Of a stretch of 64,000 nt of DNA, positions 8,585 to 19,420 are shown piece by piece. Made by a program: the position numbers and the translations under genes. The DNA is taken from NCBI RefSeq assembly GCF_016801865.2, contig NC_068939.1, positions 44,517,230 to 44,581,229 on the forward strand, read 5' to 3'. The stretch is from Culex pipiens pallens (Eukaryota; Arthropoda; Insecta; Diptera; Culicidae). The number at the start of each line of letters is the position of its first letter. The first letter of the stretch is position 1. A model generated the notes under the pieces. It was not told the DNA's origin. It was given only the letters and a program-made list of their open reading frames with translations, and did not search any database.

Positions 8585-8772
8585 TTATTGAAGGACGATG
8601 GTTCCGAACTCGAGTGTCCCGTCTGTTTGTCTGTGGTGGTACCAACATTACGAAAAAAGTGTGCCATGGCATGACAGCCACATTTTTTTTCTAATGTTGG
8701 TGCTCTTGCGCGATTTTGACATTTCGGACGTTCAACATTCGAACGCCATCTTCGCTTGAAAACCTGGATTTA
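8585..8772. repeat. Right inverted terminal region of the older nested element
   Basis: Inverted match to 555-700, sharing CGTCTGTTTGTCTGTGG, ATTTTGACATTTCGG and ATTCGAACGCCAT. It contains an additional small hairpin bounded by ACCAACATTA (about 8640) and TAATGTTGGT (ending about 8701) that is absent from the left copy, apparently a still smaller insertion. Confidence 0.5.
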
Positions 8773-9835
8773 CAAAACTTCTTATATTTTAATTTTTTTC
8801 AGGTTGCATGCGCTGCGTTGCCATTTTTATTTTTTTTAGAGATCTTTAAATGATAACCTGTCAATCAGCTCTTACCCATGTATGTAGTATCATCATAACT
8901 AAAAAAAAAAGCAATATTGGTTTTGTAGTCGGAAATATTTAATTGATTTTTGACTGCATCCTTTTGCCAATATTTATGTACTCTTTGAACTCAAATTTGA
9001 TAATCTAGTTCTTTCTGAAAAAAGTACACACACACAGTCATCTTATAGCCCGATAGCGAATGTCTTGGTGTTTTTAAGTAAATCAATGCTCAGGAAAAAA
9101 GTTACGAGGTACGTCAAAAAATATAAATAATAATCAATATTTATGGAAACCGAAAATAAAAAAAATCACTGACAGGATAACTCTTCCAACAAATATTCAA
9201 CGATTATAACAATCTATTAGTTGGAACTCAACATGCGCATTTTGTTCATAACTTTGTACAAAAAATTAAAAGTGTCTGCAGAAAGTCTCATGAGAATGTT
9301 GATCCTTAGGCAAACTATGTGGATATTGTTGCAAATTATCGTTGAACAAATCTCAAGATTTCAGGATAGGACAGGATTTCAAGATAAAAAAATATCCGTG
9401 ACCTAGAAAATATTTATCCTGTGGATTTTTGTTTTTTATCCAATTCTAAGTTTTTTCATATATTTTCATAGAGCCGCACGACCGTTCATAAAGCTTCGTT
9501 TTAGGTGAAGATGCAAGAAATATCGCGCGCTAGGTTAATTTTCTTGCCATGTAGGCTTCTAACAAAATAAAAACATTTTTTTGTAAATGTCATATTTGAT
9601 ATAAAGTTTGACAGGTTAGACAATCGATTTCGATGGGATTTTGCTCGATAACATCGGATTTGCTTAGCTAAAAGTCGGATTTTCTTGGAATTAGGGGGTT
9701 TTGAACGCGGAATCAGAATCAATCGGATTTTGAAAGAATGCTCAAATATTAACCAAAATCCAGGATATTTCGCTGTGTCGTTCCATTCGGTGTAGTCTTC
9801 TTGTTTAGTTTAACTTCAAATCTTTTTAAAATTTA
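8773..9835. other. AT-rich non-coding DNA
   Basis: Low-complexity AT-rich sequence. The short frames near 9221 and 9501 have no coding-like composition or recognisable content. I see nothing else. Confidence 0.5.
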
Positions 9836-9968
9836 TCGAGAAATTAAAAGTGAGAGTGTGTATGTGCAACATGGAGTTAAACTTTTCAAAGTGCTATGAT
9901 AATCTTCACAGTAACTTCACAGAAAGTTTAACTCCATGTTGCACACACTCTCACTTTTAATTTCTCGA
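9836..9968. mobile_element. Miniature hairpin element
   Basis: The left arm (about 9836-9888) and right arm (about 9921-9968) are near-perfect reverse complements, sharing GTGCAACATGGAGTTAAAC and TCGAGAAATTAAAAGTGAG. The left arm has a 4-bp indel near 9860. The loop is about 32 bp. A MITE is inferred. It is first of four such elements upstream of the exon at 11153. Confidence 0.65.
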
Positions 9969-10002
9969 TACTGCAGTGAAAATACTTTTGTTAACTTAGG
10001 TT

Positions 10003-10235
10003 CGCGCAGAAAAATATTTTGTAGAATCAGCCTGTACGATGCTTGATTCAACAATTTTTTGTTGAATATAATCAACACCGATTTTGCGTTGAAACAAACC
10101 TTGATTTTCTCAATTCCACAAAAAACTTTTGTTGTTTTAAAAAAAGTTGCTTTGACGTTTAGCGTTGATTCAACAAAAATCTTGATTTTCAAATCAACAA
10201 AACGTTGATTCAAATATGCCTTACTTTTCTGCGCG
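10003..10235. mobile_element. MITE with CGCGCAGAAAA ends
   Basis: CGCGCAGAAAA (10003-10013) and TTTTCTGCGCG (10225-10235) are exact inverted ends. The interior repeats TTGATTCAAC-type motifs (near 10050, 10163 and 10203). No coding capacity. The target duplication is not clear. Confidence 0.65.
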
Positions 10236-10370
10236 TTAATTAGCTTCTTAAAATGCTAAAACAAAATGCAAGCAATAACAAATAAATAATTTTATGAAGC
10301 ATAAATAGTGTTTTGAAAAAAAAATTGTGTTATCTTTTCTTACATTGATTTCATAAAAAGGACAAAAATA

Positions 10371-10606
10371 CACTCAAACCCCGGTGGTTTGACACCAACT
10401 GTTGTCAAACGAACGGGGTCGCTTTTGAGTTTGACACCCCTTTTACACGGAGTTCATACACACTATAAAACGTTTGTATTGATAGTGTGCGTAAGCGCCG
10501 TCTAAAAAGTGACAGTTCGTCACTTTTTAGTTTGACTTTACCAACCAACGGGGTACAAACTAAAAAAGTGTCAAACGAAAAAGTGACAACCACCGGGGGT
10601 TGAGTG
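10371..10606. mobile_element. TA-flanked MITE with CACTCAA...CCGGTGG ends
   Basis: The ends CACTCAAACCCCGGTGG and CCACCGGGGGTTGAGTG are inverted and flanked by TA at 10369-10370 and 10607-10608. The subterminal regions repeat TTTGACAC and AAAAAGTGACA in both orientations. A TA duplication suggests the Tc1/mariner group. No coding capacity, hence non-autonomous. Confidence 0.75.
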
Positions 10607-10618
10607 TACAGACAACCA

Positions 10619-10756
10619 CCCAGTCACAGCGTTCTAGCAGAATTCTAGCAGAGTTCTAACAGAGGTGGATATTCTAACAGCATTCTAGCAGAAACGTTCC
10701 ATGGTTCTAGCAGGATTCTGACAGAACCAGCTCTGCTAGAATATTTCGTGACTGGG
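10619..10756. mobile_element. MITE with CCCAGTCAC ends and TTCTAGCAGA repeats
   Basis: CCCAGTCAC (10619-10627) and GTGACTGGG (10748-10756) form inverted ends. Between them TTCTAGCAG or close variants occurs about seven times, in both orientations. It begins 12 bp after the previous MITE and lies about 400 bp upstream of the coding start at 11153. Confidence 0.7.
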
Positions 10757-11152
10757 CAGAACCAGATCTTGCGTTAAAACTGAATTCGTATACGATTCGA
10801 ACAGAATTCGTGTTCCCAATTTGGATTGAACTGATCGGGGTTTTGCTTGCACAAGCCGGGCACAGCCCTACCCATTCGTTGAAATTTCGTCAAGCTTTTG
10901 ACATTCCTCCATTCTCCTGCCATCCAATCGCGCTTTGCGGCCACTTTTTCCCGTTTCGTCTTCCATGTTTACTTCTGTGTGGAACGTCATCGCGGCAAGA
11001 GCTCTCAGCTTCGCGGAGGTGCGCTCTCCTTTGTGCGTTTTTTTCCTTCTTGGCCCATCCAATTAATAAGCAATTCCGTCGTGTGTGTTCCGTTCCGTTC
11101 CGTCGTCGTCGTCGCGAGTTCCCTTTTTCTTCCCCGTGGCAGCCGGAAGTGA
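10757..11152 (+). promoter_or_regulatory. Probable promoter and 5' leader of the Gln-rich gene
   Basis: From about 10880 the sequence becomes more complex and pyrimidine-rich, with several GTTCCGTTCCG and CGTCGTCGT stretches just before the coding start, as expected for a 5' untranslated region. I cannot place the transcription start or a TATA box. An in-frame TGA ends at 11152, directly before the ATG. Confidence 0.45.
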
Positions 11153-11344
11153 ATGTCCTACGCAGTGATGCAGCAGCCCGTGTCAATCAAGTCCGAGCCG
11201 GATTGGAGCGATCTGATGCTTCCGGAGCATGACAATCGGGGCTATTTGGCCCAGCAGCAGCTGCACTACAGCCAAATGCAGCAACAGCAAGCTGCGGCGG
11301 CGGCGGCGGCTGCAGCAGCGGCCGCAGCCCAACAGCACCACCAT

Positions 11345-11378
<34 letters not shown>

Positions 11379-11647
11379 TTCCGCCAAGCCACCAGCAACT
11401 TCCGCCGGTGGTCATGGGGAATCCGTCCCCGCAGCACCCCCAGCAACAGCAGCAGCAGCAGCAACAAATGAGAAACGGGAATCACCCGGCACCGGCCGCG
11501 GCCAACCTTCAACAGCAGCAGCAGCAGCAACAGCCGCCCATTTCCAACGATCCCGTGGACAACGAGCCGCTGGACATAATCGAAACGATCGATTCCGACG
11601 ATAATGACTTTGCCGAAGCGGAATCGCTGACCCTCCAGCAGTACAAG
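11153..11647 (+). CDS. First coding exon of a Gln/Ala-rich, acidic, probably nuclear protein
   Basis: The ATG at 11153 is directly preceded by an in-frame TGA, so it is the first usable start. The exon encodes 165 residues in phase 0. Ile-Lys-Ser-Glu at 12-15 fits the sumoylation consensus common in transcription regulators. Residues 43-127 are low-complexity: a 13-residue poly-Ala at 47-59, a His-containing poly-Gln at 60-75, and Gln runs at 97-105 and 120-127 in mixed CAG/CAA codons. Residues 137-158 are acidic and end close to the splice donor. Such N-termini precede DNA-binding domains in many insect transcription factors, but none is visible here. I do not recognise the gene and give no symbol. 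Confidence 0.75.
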
Positions 11648-11655
11648 GTGAGTGG
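11648..11655 (+). other. Splice donor of the first coding exon
   Basis: AAG|GTGAGTGG at the exon boundary fits the donor consensus. The reading frame continues beyond it to 11770, but composition changes to CCCC/AAAA-rich intron-like sequence. Confidence 0.65.
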
Positions 11656-12536
11656 CCAATTAGTGCTGTCCCCTTTTCCCCCCTCAAAAGGGAACCTTTT
11701 CGCCAATCATAATCCGCTCCCCCCGGGGGGCAAAGGAAATAGATTCCCTCAAGGGAAGATGGCCCCGTGAAAAAAACGGGAACCTCCGAAAAGGTCTTCT
11801 AACATAAAATTAATTACCCCCTCGGTTTCGTTCCGCCGCGCGATGCGAGGATGGTTCACGCGAAGGTGTTTGGTACGCATGCTCCCCGCGCGCCGGAGGG
11901 TTTGCGGACGGCGGTGGCGGCCCCGCGTGTGTCACTCATACACTGACACCCTTCTGCTACTGCTTACAACACCCTATTCGGGTATGGGAGAGGGTGCCAG
12001 AGAGGGTAAACAAAATAAGACTGCAAAGAAGAAGGGTACCGTCGTGAGGTGTGAAATCATGATGTTATTTTGTGTTTCAATGAATTTGGAGTTTTTGTTA
12101 GTATTGCGCGTATTGAGAAATAATCAGTTTTGGTGATTATCTTGAAGGTGTCCCAAATATAGGAGCGCAAGGAGTTTTTCAATTGATCGCAGCAATCGGT
12201 TTGATTTTCACTTTACATTGCTGTCAGTGCAGATCAACTATTTATGCTATTTTTTCGTTTCGACAGTCTTTTTCAGATGGTGAGCGTTTTTTAATGGAAT
12301 AATATTTAATATTTTTTAAATAAAAAAAACTAAAAATAAAACTCCTTCCTTCTATTGCAGGGATCATGTTCGATTTAAAAAATATATCAATCCTGAGGCT
12401 TTTTGAACTGCGTTCTTTTATTGTGTAACGCTGTTAGGGGGCTGTTTTGCCAGAAACGGATTCCGATTGTGACCACCGGGGAACATGGGAACCGCAGACC
12501 GCCCAGCAGACAAATTAATACACTAATACCCTAAAG
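11656..12536. other. Start of a long presumed intron
   Basis: GC-rich up to about 12000, then AT-rich. No second exon is visible. The frame at 11843-12136 does not look coding. Confidence 0.45.
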
Positions 12537-12688
12537 GGGCCATCCATAAACCACGTGGGGGGGGGGGGTATGGCGATTGTCCACGCTCCATACAGAAAAG
12601 ATTTTTTTGTAAGGACAATTGTCCACGAAGGGGGGGGGGGGGGGTTTGAGTTTTTCAAAAAAGTGTCCACGTGGTTTATGGATGGTCC
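12537..12688. mobile_element. MITE with CCATCCATAAACCACGTGG ends and poly-G interior
   Basis: GGCCATCCATAAACCACGTGG (12538-12558) and CCACGTGGTTTATGGATGG (about 12667-12685) are inverted ends. Each arm also holds a G run (10 or more at 12555-12568, about 15 near 12631-12645) and a GGACAATTGTCCACG or similar segment. I recall such ends as widespread in mosquito genomes (memory). Confidence 0.7.
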
Positions 12689-13059
12689 GAAAGACACTCT
12701 TCATTCAAAATCAAAAAGTTTTATACGTCGCATGACCAGTTAACCGACGAGTTAACGCTGTTTCTTAAATACGGTTCTGGATGTGGCCACCGAAGAAAGT
12801 GGAACCGGTTTCGATGTTCCGTCTCATGGATTTTTTTGCTATTCTAGGATTGTTTTGCATGGAAAAAGCAATGGAATAAAATTCTTGACAAAACTGAATC
12901 TAGGTGGTCCGAACTCCGGCCACCGGTCTGTGGGGTAATTTTCTATTGGATTCTGTTTTCTGATACTTAAACAAAGCTTTTGATGGTTTTCTTGAACCAA
13001 AGAGAAGTAATTTTTGGTGGAACCATGTTTTATTAAATTTTTGGTCATTTTCTCATTTT
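12689..13059. other. AT-rich non-coding DNA
   Basis: No feature recognised. Confidence 0.5.
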
Positions 13060-13440
13060 AACCCATTGTCTGGCACATTAGTGTAGTCAAAATCAGGGCC
13101 GATAGCCCTCACACCGCTGACCTTAACCGTCAGGTAATGTCCCCTCTGAGCATGCCCGGGTTAGCGTATGGCTGGGCGTCAAGTTCTCCAACTATGGGGA
13201 AGCATGCCCAACGGAGCCAACAATGCCCGCTGTGCGTCCATCCGACCAGGTACCCGGTTCCATCAAGCCGGCCACAAAGGTCTCAGAACGGTAGATTCCG
13301 CCACCAGAAACCAGAAAACCGCAGCCAAAACCGACAAGCATTCGTCAGCCAGCAGTAAAAGTCCTTACGAATATCTCAGATTGACAGTCAACTATAATTT
13401 AAAAAAAAATGTCTAAGCCTACTCTCCTGCCTTCTCTAGG
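13060..13440. other. GC-richer island of unknown nature
   Basis: About 380 bp of complex sequence with two overlapping open frames of 73 and 82 codons (13137-13358 and 13168-13416). Neither shows a recognisable domain, and overlap in two frames argues against strong coding. It could be an old transposon fragment or a unique conserved segment. Confidence 0.3.
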
Positions 13441-13519
13441 TTTCCCAGGGTTTTCCCATTGCGACGATATCTTTCTGCGGCGATTAATTGGAGCGCAAGA
13501 TTCTAATTTTTCTCGAAAT

Positions 13520-13685
13520 TATTAATATTTGACTTCTAAAACTGAAAATAACTAAATTCACAAATGTGCACTTTTTTTAAAGCTATTTTGTTGAGTTGAG
13601 TTTTCACCAAAATAGCTTTAAACAAATGTCCAGATTTGTTTATTTAGCTATTTGCAGTTTTAGAAATCAAGTTTAATAAATACTT
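13520..13685. mobile_element. Diverged hairpin element
   Basis: About 70-bp arms (13520-13590 and 13608-13682) pair imperfectly, sharing AAAGCTATTTTG / CAAAATAGCTTT, ACAAATGT / ACATTTGT and TTCTAAAACTG / CAGTTTTAGAA. The loop is about 17 bp. Probably an old MITE. Confidence 0.55.
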
Positions 13686-14195
13686 TGATAAATTTTTAGT
13701 ATTTTTAGCTCTAATATTTTTTCATATGTTGCTAAGTTTCCAATTGTAGAAGCATTTTTTTCTGTTTTGTGATATTTCTTATCACCATGTCCTCGAAATA
13801 TTATAAACTATCTATAAAAAATATATATATCAAAATTTAATTAAAGGACACTTAAAAAAACACTTTATTTATGCACACAGTTTTTTTCGCTACAAATTGT
13901 ACCAATTCGCATAACAAAAATTACTGCATACTTATTTTGACATAGGCTGTAGTTGTTATTGTTTTTAAAAACATTGCCGCAGTCGCCTTAAACAAGTAAC
14001 ATTATCCAACCCAAAATTTCTAACAGCAAAAACTGATGTCTCTTAATGCTTTTTGAAGAATCAAAATTGGTTAAAAGATATTTTTGGCGATTTTTCCAAT
14101 CGAAGCTCAAAAATTATTATACAGAATGAAAATAATACCGTCATCAGAGGTGACATTGGCAATTTTCGAGAATTTCGCGATTTAATTTAATTCAT
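13686..14195. other. AT-rich non-coding DNA
   Basis: Nothing recognised. Confidence 0.5.
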
Positions 14196-14660
14196 GCAAA
14201 GTGCCCAATCCGGTCTTGCAGGCCAAGGATTGATACCTAAGAGCATGCAATGGCACTGACCTTGTTGCGTGCTCTTCGGTTGACGTCCACGTAAGGAACA
14301 TCCTGGAAGGAGCGTAACTAACTACATCCGTAGTTCTGTTAGATCATTCGAATTATCTTGATCAGAACAGTATAGCTCTGGTTCCTTGCGAGTGTCCTAT
14401 TTTCTTACCTCCACGTTGGCTTGGTTTTCATGATGACCTAGCTGGTGGCCTGTGGAACGGATCGTAAACCTTTGACCACCGCGGGTCAAAGTCGAGACGG
14501 CTAAAAGAAAGGGGCGCGACAATGTGGGAAAGGGAAGTAATTTGTGATTGTAGACGGTATTGTTTTGATTCGCAGTATGTTGAGTCAACTGCTGTGGATG
14601 TACCTGAAACATCGCACAACGGGGTTTCTCTTCTCTTCATTCTCAGCTACCACCTATCTC
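14196..14660. repeat. Complex, probably transposon-derived segment
   Basis: GC-balanced sequence standing out from AT-rich flanks, followed by a pyrimidine-rich stretch. Short open frames occur in three frames without domain content. I suspect an interspersed repeat because of the sharp composition edges, but I cannot classify it. Confidence 0.3.
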
Positions 14661-15560
14661 TATTTTTATTTTGCTCTTCTGATTCCCAATTCTTCACTGA
14701 TTCGTCTATTTAATATCCAACATTTGATTTTAATTTTACTAACTTTTGATTCTTTTATCTCTCAAAGCTTTTCCACTCTTTTCTATCAATTGATACTGCT
14801 GTAACAAACTTAGTTTTGTTTTGTTTTTCCTTAAAAATATACTTTTCCAATGTACTAGTAATATCAAGTCTATTTATCATTCGAAAAAAAAAACGAAGTT
14901 GACTTTATAGCTGTCGGCCACCATTGCTAGTACCAACCACTAGTGTCTTCCTTTTATCTACAAGGACTTCGCTGCCCTGGGCTCCTAAGTGTATGAAAGT
15001 ATGGCACGGAGCGACGGCGCCGAATACCCATATTTACACAAAGAATTTTATCATTCGCCTAATCTTTTTTTTTTTTTTTATTGCGAATTTATTTATTTGA
15101 ATAATTCTTTATCTGTCCTATAAATTATCATTACTATAATCTAAGCTTGTTTTGTATCTATTTATTAACTATTGTCTAATTTTACATCTAATACATCTAG
15201 CTTCTCATTTTTATTCTTCAAAATACGCTCATCATTCACTTACTATTGATACTTGATTTTTATAAAATAAATTCTCTTTTACTGTCTATTGTTTTCAATC
15301 TTCACCCTTTTTTTTTAAACAAGGTTTGAGCCCTTACTCAATTTATGGAATGGTTAAAGGATTAACACAAATATTACTATTGTATTTTTGGTAAACTTTT
15401 ATAACATGCTTAGGACCAAAAATTGTAACAAAACACCGCGACAAAAGAAATAGCAACAGATAAACAGACTCAACAATAGGGAAGATTTCAGGAGAAAACA
15501 ATACACAGTAAATAACAATAAGTTTTTGAATTCAAACAAAAAATTAAACAGTTTTTCCTT
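14661..15560. other. AT/pyrimidine-rich DNA with one complex patch
   Basis: Mostly low complexity with poly-T runs near 15067. The patch at 14915-15060 is GC-richer, containing GACGGCGCCGAATACCC, and could be part of the same interspersed repeat as the flanking complex segments. No gene. Confidence 0.35.
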
Positions 15561-15589
15561 TAATGAAAGTTGATAGGCACACTATCAAT

Positions 15590-15855
15590 GGTTAGGCGCT
15601 TATACTTACATCAAACCCTACGTAATGTACCACCCCCGGCCGAGTTAAAATGCGTAACCGGAAAAGAAGGTGTGCATGCCTGGCACGAACACTCAAAGCG
15701 TGTTCTAGCGTGCTGCTCGTACTGACTCAGAGCAAGGGTGAGATGTAGGTGTAAGGGCAGTGCGTGTTCGTCGGGAACCTGGTGCATAAGATCGGTCAAG
15801 GCCCGTTCTTACACTGAAAATTGCGAATTGCGAATTGCAAAAAAAAAAACTCCAG
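15590..15855 (+). repeat. Candidate retroposon fragment with short tail repeat and poly-A
   Basis: A GC-rich segment ends in a tandem GCGAATT-type tail (about 15817-15839) followed by A10 (15840-15849). A short tandem tail plus poly-A is typical of SINE or LINE 3' ends inserted on the plus strand. I found no convincing RNA polymerase III boxes, so the class is open. Confidence 0.35.
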
Positions 15856-17280
15856 AATTGATTGTTCGTTTTTCAAGTGAAAAGATACAATGTTACTAAC
15901 TCATTTGACGTAAACAATTTATTTTTTCACATTTTCAATCTGAAATTTCTATGAATCACAGTTAGTATGAAATAAATCATAAAATACAATGGCATATAAA
16001 CTTTTTGAAAAAAAACCTTACTGACCAACCCAGTACATATGTTTTCTAATGTAAAAGTTAGGACAAACATAACCGATTGAAAAACATTTGTATTCGAAAT
16101 CTTAACTCTGTCATCGCTGTTTAGCGGTATAAATTCAGGTGATTTTTTAGTTTCAATGGTTCGGATTTTTAAGCTTTTACATGATGCGCTTTCAGTTGTC
16201 AAAACGCTGATAAAATTTTAATGAATTTAAAAATGTATTTAAAATCTGTTAAACAAAACAAGCATTACATAAAACATATGCAATTTTAAAAAGGCTCTTA
16301 AGTTTTAAAAAGGACTTAAGTTCTTTTGCGATAAAAATTTCAGTAAATAAGGCCGATGCAAATATTTTTAAAAATGTGTCCCTCGACTCTGGCCGAGGTT
16401 GAAAATAAAAAAAATATAATAATTGAAATTACAAGCCAGAATATCAACATTTCAATTAAAAAAAAAAACTTTTTGCGGTTTTGTGCATCAAAAATTCACC
16501 AAAATTCAAAAGATTTTTGAATCATCACAAACATGCTGAAAATTATTCTAAACGCAGGAGAATGCAAATTCCAAACCATAAATTTCCAAGGAAAGTTCAA
16601 ACTTTTTTGAAAAAAAAAAATATGTTTTTGCCCCCTCGGGCTGACTTTGAACCCCTCCGGCTTAGGTTTTTTTACTTTCCTTGTTCTCAATGAGTTTGTT
16701 CGTGGATTCCTTGTTATGTTTCATAAAAAAAGCTGTATTCCTGCCAAAATAATTGGGTCGCGAAATTAACAAAATTTCATTCCAGCATTTACTGCAGAAA
16801 ATTTAATAGGGAAAAATATATTATTCGTTATAGGCGAATATTCTAAATTCACAAGGAAAACTTAAAAGAAAAAAAGGTGAAGTTTTTTTTTAATCTTAAT
16901 AAACAAAAAGCGTTTGGTACGCTGTGTTTACGCATCTTTCTTTCAAATGTGAAATGTGATCCGTTCTCAGAAAGTAATCGGCTCCCCTCCCACTAACATT
17001 TACACACAAGATCCTCTGTTATTACTCTTAGCTTTAAGAAAAAATTAATTACAAAAGCCGGCTCGGTCCCAACCAGGTCCCAGTACCGAAAAGGGCCTAT
17101 TGAAAATAATTTTATGAAAAAAAAATCCGTTGCCAGAATTCTCTATGCGGTAAACACAACACAGTGGGGCTGGCCACTTTTATTTTTCTAACCCTAAGCA
17201 TGCTTTCATCAGATCAGCTGCGTTTGTGTTAGATTAGATTAGATTTGAAAAAAATGGTTCGATAATGAAAATTTGCATTT
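15856..17280. other. AT-rich non-coding DNA
   Basis: No supported gene or repeat. The overlapping frames near 16481-16693 on both strands have no coding features. Confidence 0.5.
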
Positions 17281-17289
17281 CTTGTTCTT

Positions 17290-17390
17290 ATTGGGTTATT
17301 GGGAACCATCATGCCCTGCTATTCAAAAGCACCCAGAAAGCAAAATTTGTTTATTGGACCTTCAAAGAACTCTACGAATCAAGGTCCTCA
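17290..17390. repeat. Diverged partial copy of the 103-404 element
   Basis: CACCCAGAAAGCAAAA followed by TTTGTTTATTGGACCTTC matches the right arm of the first palindrome (CACCCAAAAAGCAAAA, then TTTGGTTTATTGGACCTT) in the same orientation. No opposing arm is preserved. Confidence 0.5.
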
Positions 17391-17880
17391 GGCATTAAAC
17401 TAAAAATATTTCAACCAATGTTTAGCTTTTAAAAAGCATTGGAAAGAAGAAGAAATTTTAGAAATTTGTGGGGTGTGAAGTTTGACAAGTTTTATGTGGC
17501 GTTAGGTCTATTCCAGTAACGCAGAATTCATTTTTTTTTACGATTTTTACGAATATGATGAATTGACTATTTTAAATATCCGTACACTAAGAAGACTTGG
17601 TTTAAATGATAATTTTTGACCACCCTACTGAGGTTTTGCAGCGCGACTGTGTTTCAAATGTAGGTGGCGCCAAAATGAGGTTACTTGCCAAAAATTGCAT
17701 TCCTTTCTGCTGGATTGAAGAACAAAATCGCTTATTTCTCATGATTTCCTGCATCAATCATAATGAAACTGGTTGCAAAAGACGAGAATTTTTTTTTGCG
17801 CTGCAAATAAGTTACTTTTGCTGGTTGCAGAATTTAGCAAAGTCTGCGGTTACGGGAGTAGACCTATTGCCGATGAAGGA
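17391..17880. other. Non-coding DNA before a foldback element
   Basis: Contains most of a 130-codon open frame (17606-17998) that continues into the foldback arm. It has no domain and is probably chance. Confidence 0.35.
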
Positions 17881-18491
17881 GCTTTCACGGTGCTCAAAAT
17901 ACCGTTATTATGAAAAAAAACGCAATCCGAGATTTTGGAGTCTATCCATTCCTTACACGATAGCGCACCTCTGTGCAAAAAATGAAAACATTCGCTGATG
18001 TAGTTTTCGAGATACAGCCCTTAAGATGTTACATCCGATTTTCAATAAGAAAACCAAAACAATCTATTTAATTTTAGCATCATTCATTCATTATCTCGAA
18101 ATGCATATTCTTTAAAGTGCTAAAATTGCATAGTTTATATAGATTTTCTTAGAAAAGTCGGAAATAACATTTTGAAATGGCTGTATCTCGAGAACTACAT
18201 CAGCAAACCTTCTGAAACTTGGCCCAGAGATACTTGACAGTCATTTGAAGCAAAAAACATCATTATCTCGAATTGCATATTCTTTGAAATGCTAAAATTG
18301 AATAGATTGTTTTGGTTTTCTTATTGAAAATCGGATGTAACATCTTAAAAGGGCTGTATCTCGAAAACTACATCAGCGAATGTTTTCATTTTTTTGCACA
18401 GAGGTGCGCTATGGTGTAAGGAATCGATAGACCCCAAAATCTCGGATTGCATATTTTTTTTCATAATGACGGTATTTTGAGCACCGTGCTT
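17881..18491. mobile_element. Foldback element with ~200-bp arms
   Basis: The arms at about 17881-18085 and 18290-18491 are reverse complements with few differences, sharing ACGGTGCTCAAAATACCG, ATCTCGAAAACTACATCAGC-type and CGGATGTAACATCTTA motifs. The middle contains another copy of the GGCTGTATCTCGAGAAC and TTATCTCGAATTGCATATTC blocks, so part of the arm was duplicated. No transposase. Confidence 0.65.
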
Positions 18492-18507
18492 TAAGACTAT
18501 GGCATAC

Positions 18508-18662
18508 AAACAAACAAACGCGCACTTTTTTTTGTGTTTGACAGTTTGCCAAACTTGCAAACTTGTTTGCGGCAAACTCACAAACTAAGCCAAACGTTTC
18601 TGCAAACAAACAGAGTAGGCAAACTGTCAAAAAGTTTGTTTGTTCGCGAGTTTGTTTGTTTG
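18508..18662. mobile_element. Small CAAACAAACAAAC-ended inverted repeat
   Basis: CAAACAAACAAACGCGC at the left pairs with GCGAGTTTGTTTGTTTG at the right, and GACAGTTTGCC pairs with GGCAAACTGTC inside. The interior is a run of imperfect CAAACTTG repeats. Only about 16 bp separate it from the previous foldback. Confidence 0.5.
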
Positions 18663-18960
18663 TCGTAGTCTAATACTTCCTTTACAAGCAATAGTGACGA
18701 TCGCTTTACCCTCTGATATTTTTGTGCAAGAATCATCAAATGATAGTTTTTTTTCTATCACTTATCAACATCACTGGCCTTTTTTTTTTATTCGAAGCGT
18801 ATTTTTTTTTTTTTCAAAAAAAAAATTGAATTCCTGATTTTATATTTTTTGAAAATATCCTTAGTTTTTTAACGGGATTGTATTAAAAAAGTGTTTCAAG
18901 CCAGCTTATTTTAAAATTATAAATTTGTCAAATTTCAATCAACCCCACGCTACGGTACCC
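18663..18960. other. AT-rich non-coding DNA
   Basis: Nothing recognised. Confidence 0.5.
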
Positions 18961-19420
18961 TTACACCTCTCCTAACATGGTGACGAAAGGCCGAGCAGCA
19001 GCCCACTGTGCTGGAGTACGCGGCAGCGCGAAAGAAAGGTGTTTGTGATGGTGGTGGTGGTCGAATGTCGTTTTATTTACATTCATCCACATCTCATTTC
19101 TCGTCTCACCGCCACTCCGTGTCCCTTTGCGGCTAGTACTCGACCTAGTGTAATCCCTGGAGGGGGTGTGTATGAGTGTGAGTGTGAGTGTGAGTGAGTT
19201 CTCACTAAGTAGCATTTGGGGAGATATCACTGACCCCACTAAGGGATGTGTGTGTGTGTGTGTGTTTGAGTGAGTGTATGGGAGGGGGTGTGAACTCTGT
19301 TTGTGGTGGGTTGCTGCGATTTTTGAAGAGGATTGGCAGATTAGAAAGGTGACGGGTTAGATTGCTGGAATGATTGGCGACGTCGGATGACAGCGGAGTG
19401 TTTTTGAGGTGAAAATTTTG
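18961..19420. other. GC-rich island with GT microsatellites
   Basis: Complex sequence with GGTGGTGGTGG (about 19050), a GTGAGTGTGAGTGTGAG run (about 19173-19197) and a GT run at about 19248-19265. A candidate unique intronic or regulatory segment; no coding exon with splice sites is evident. Confidence 0.4.

Noticed and set aside
11183..11659. 158-codon minus-strand Leu-rich frame
   Set aside because: Antisense of the CAG/CAA and GCG repeats of the exon at 11153.
15590..15855. tRNA-derived SINE
   Set aside because: No convincing A and B boxes on either strand; left as an unclassified retroposon-like fragment.
17606..17998. 130-codon plus-strand frame
   Set aside because: Runs into a foldback arm, has no domain, and its far end is repeated in inverted form.
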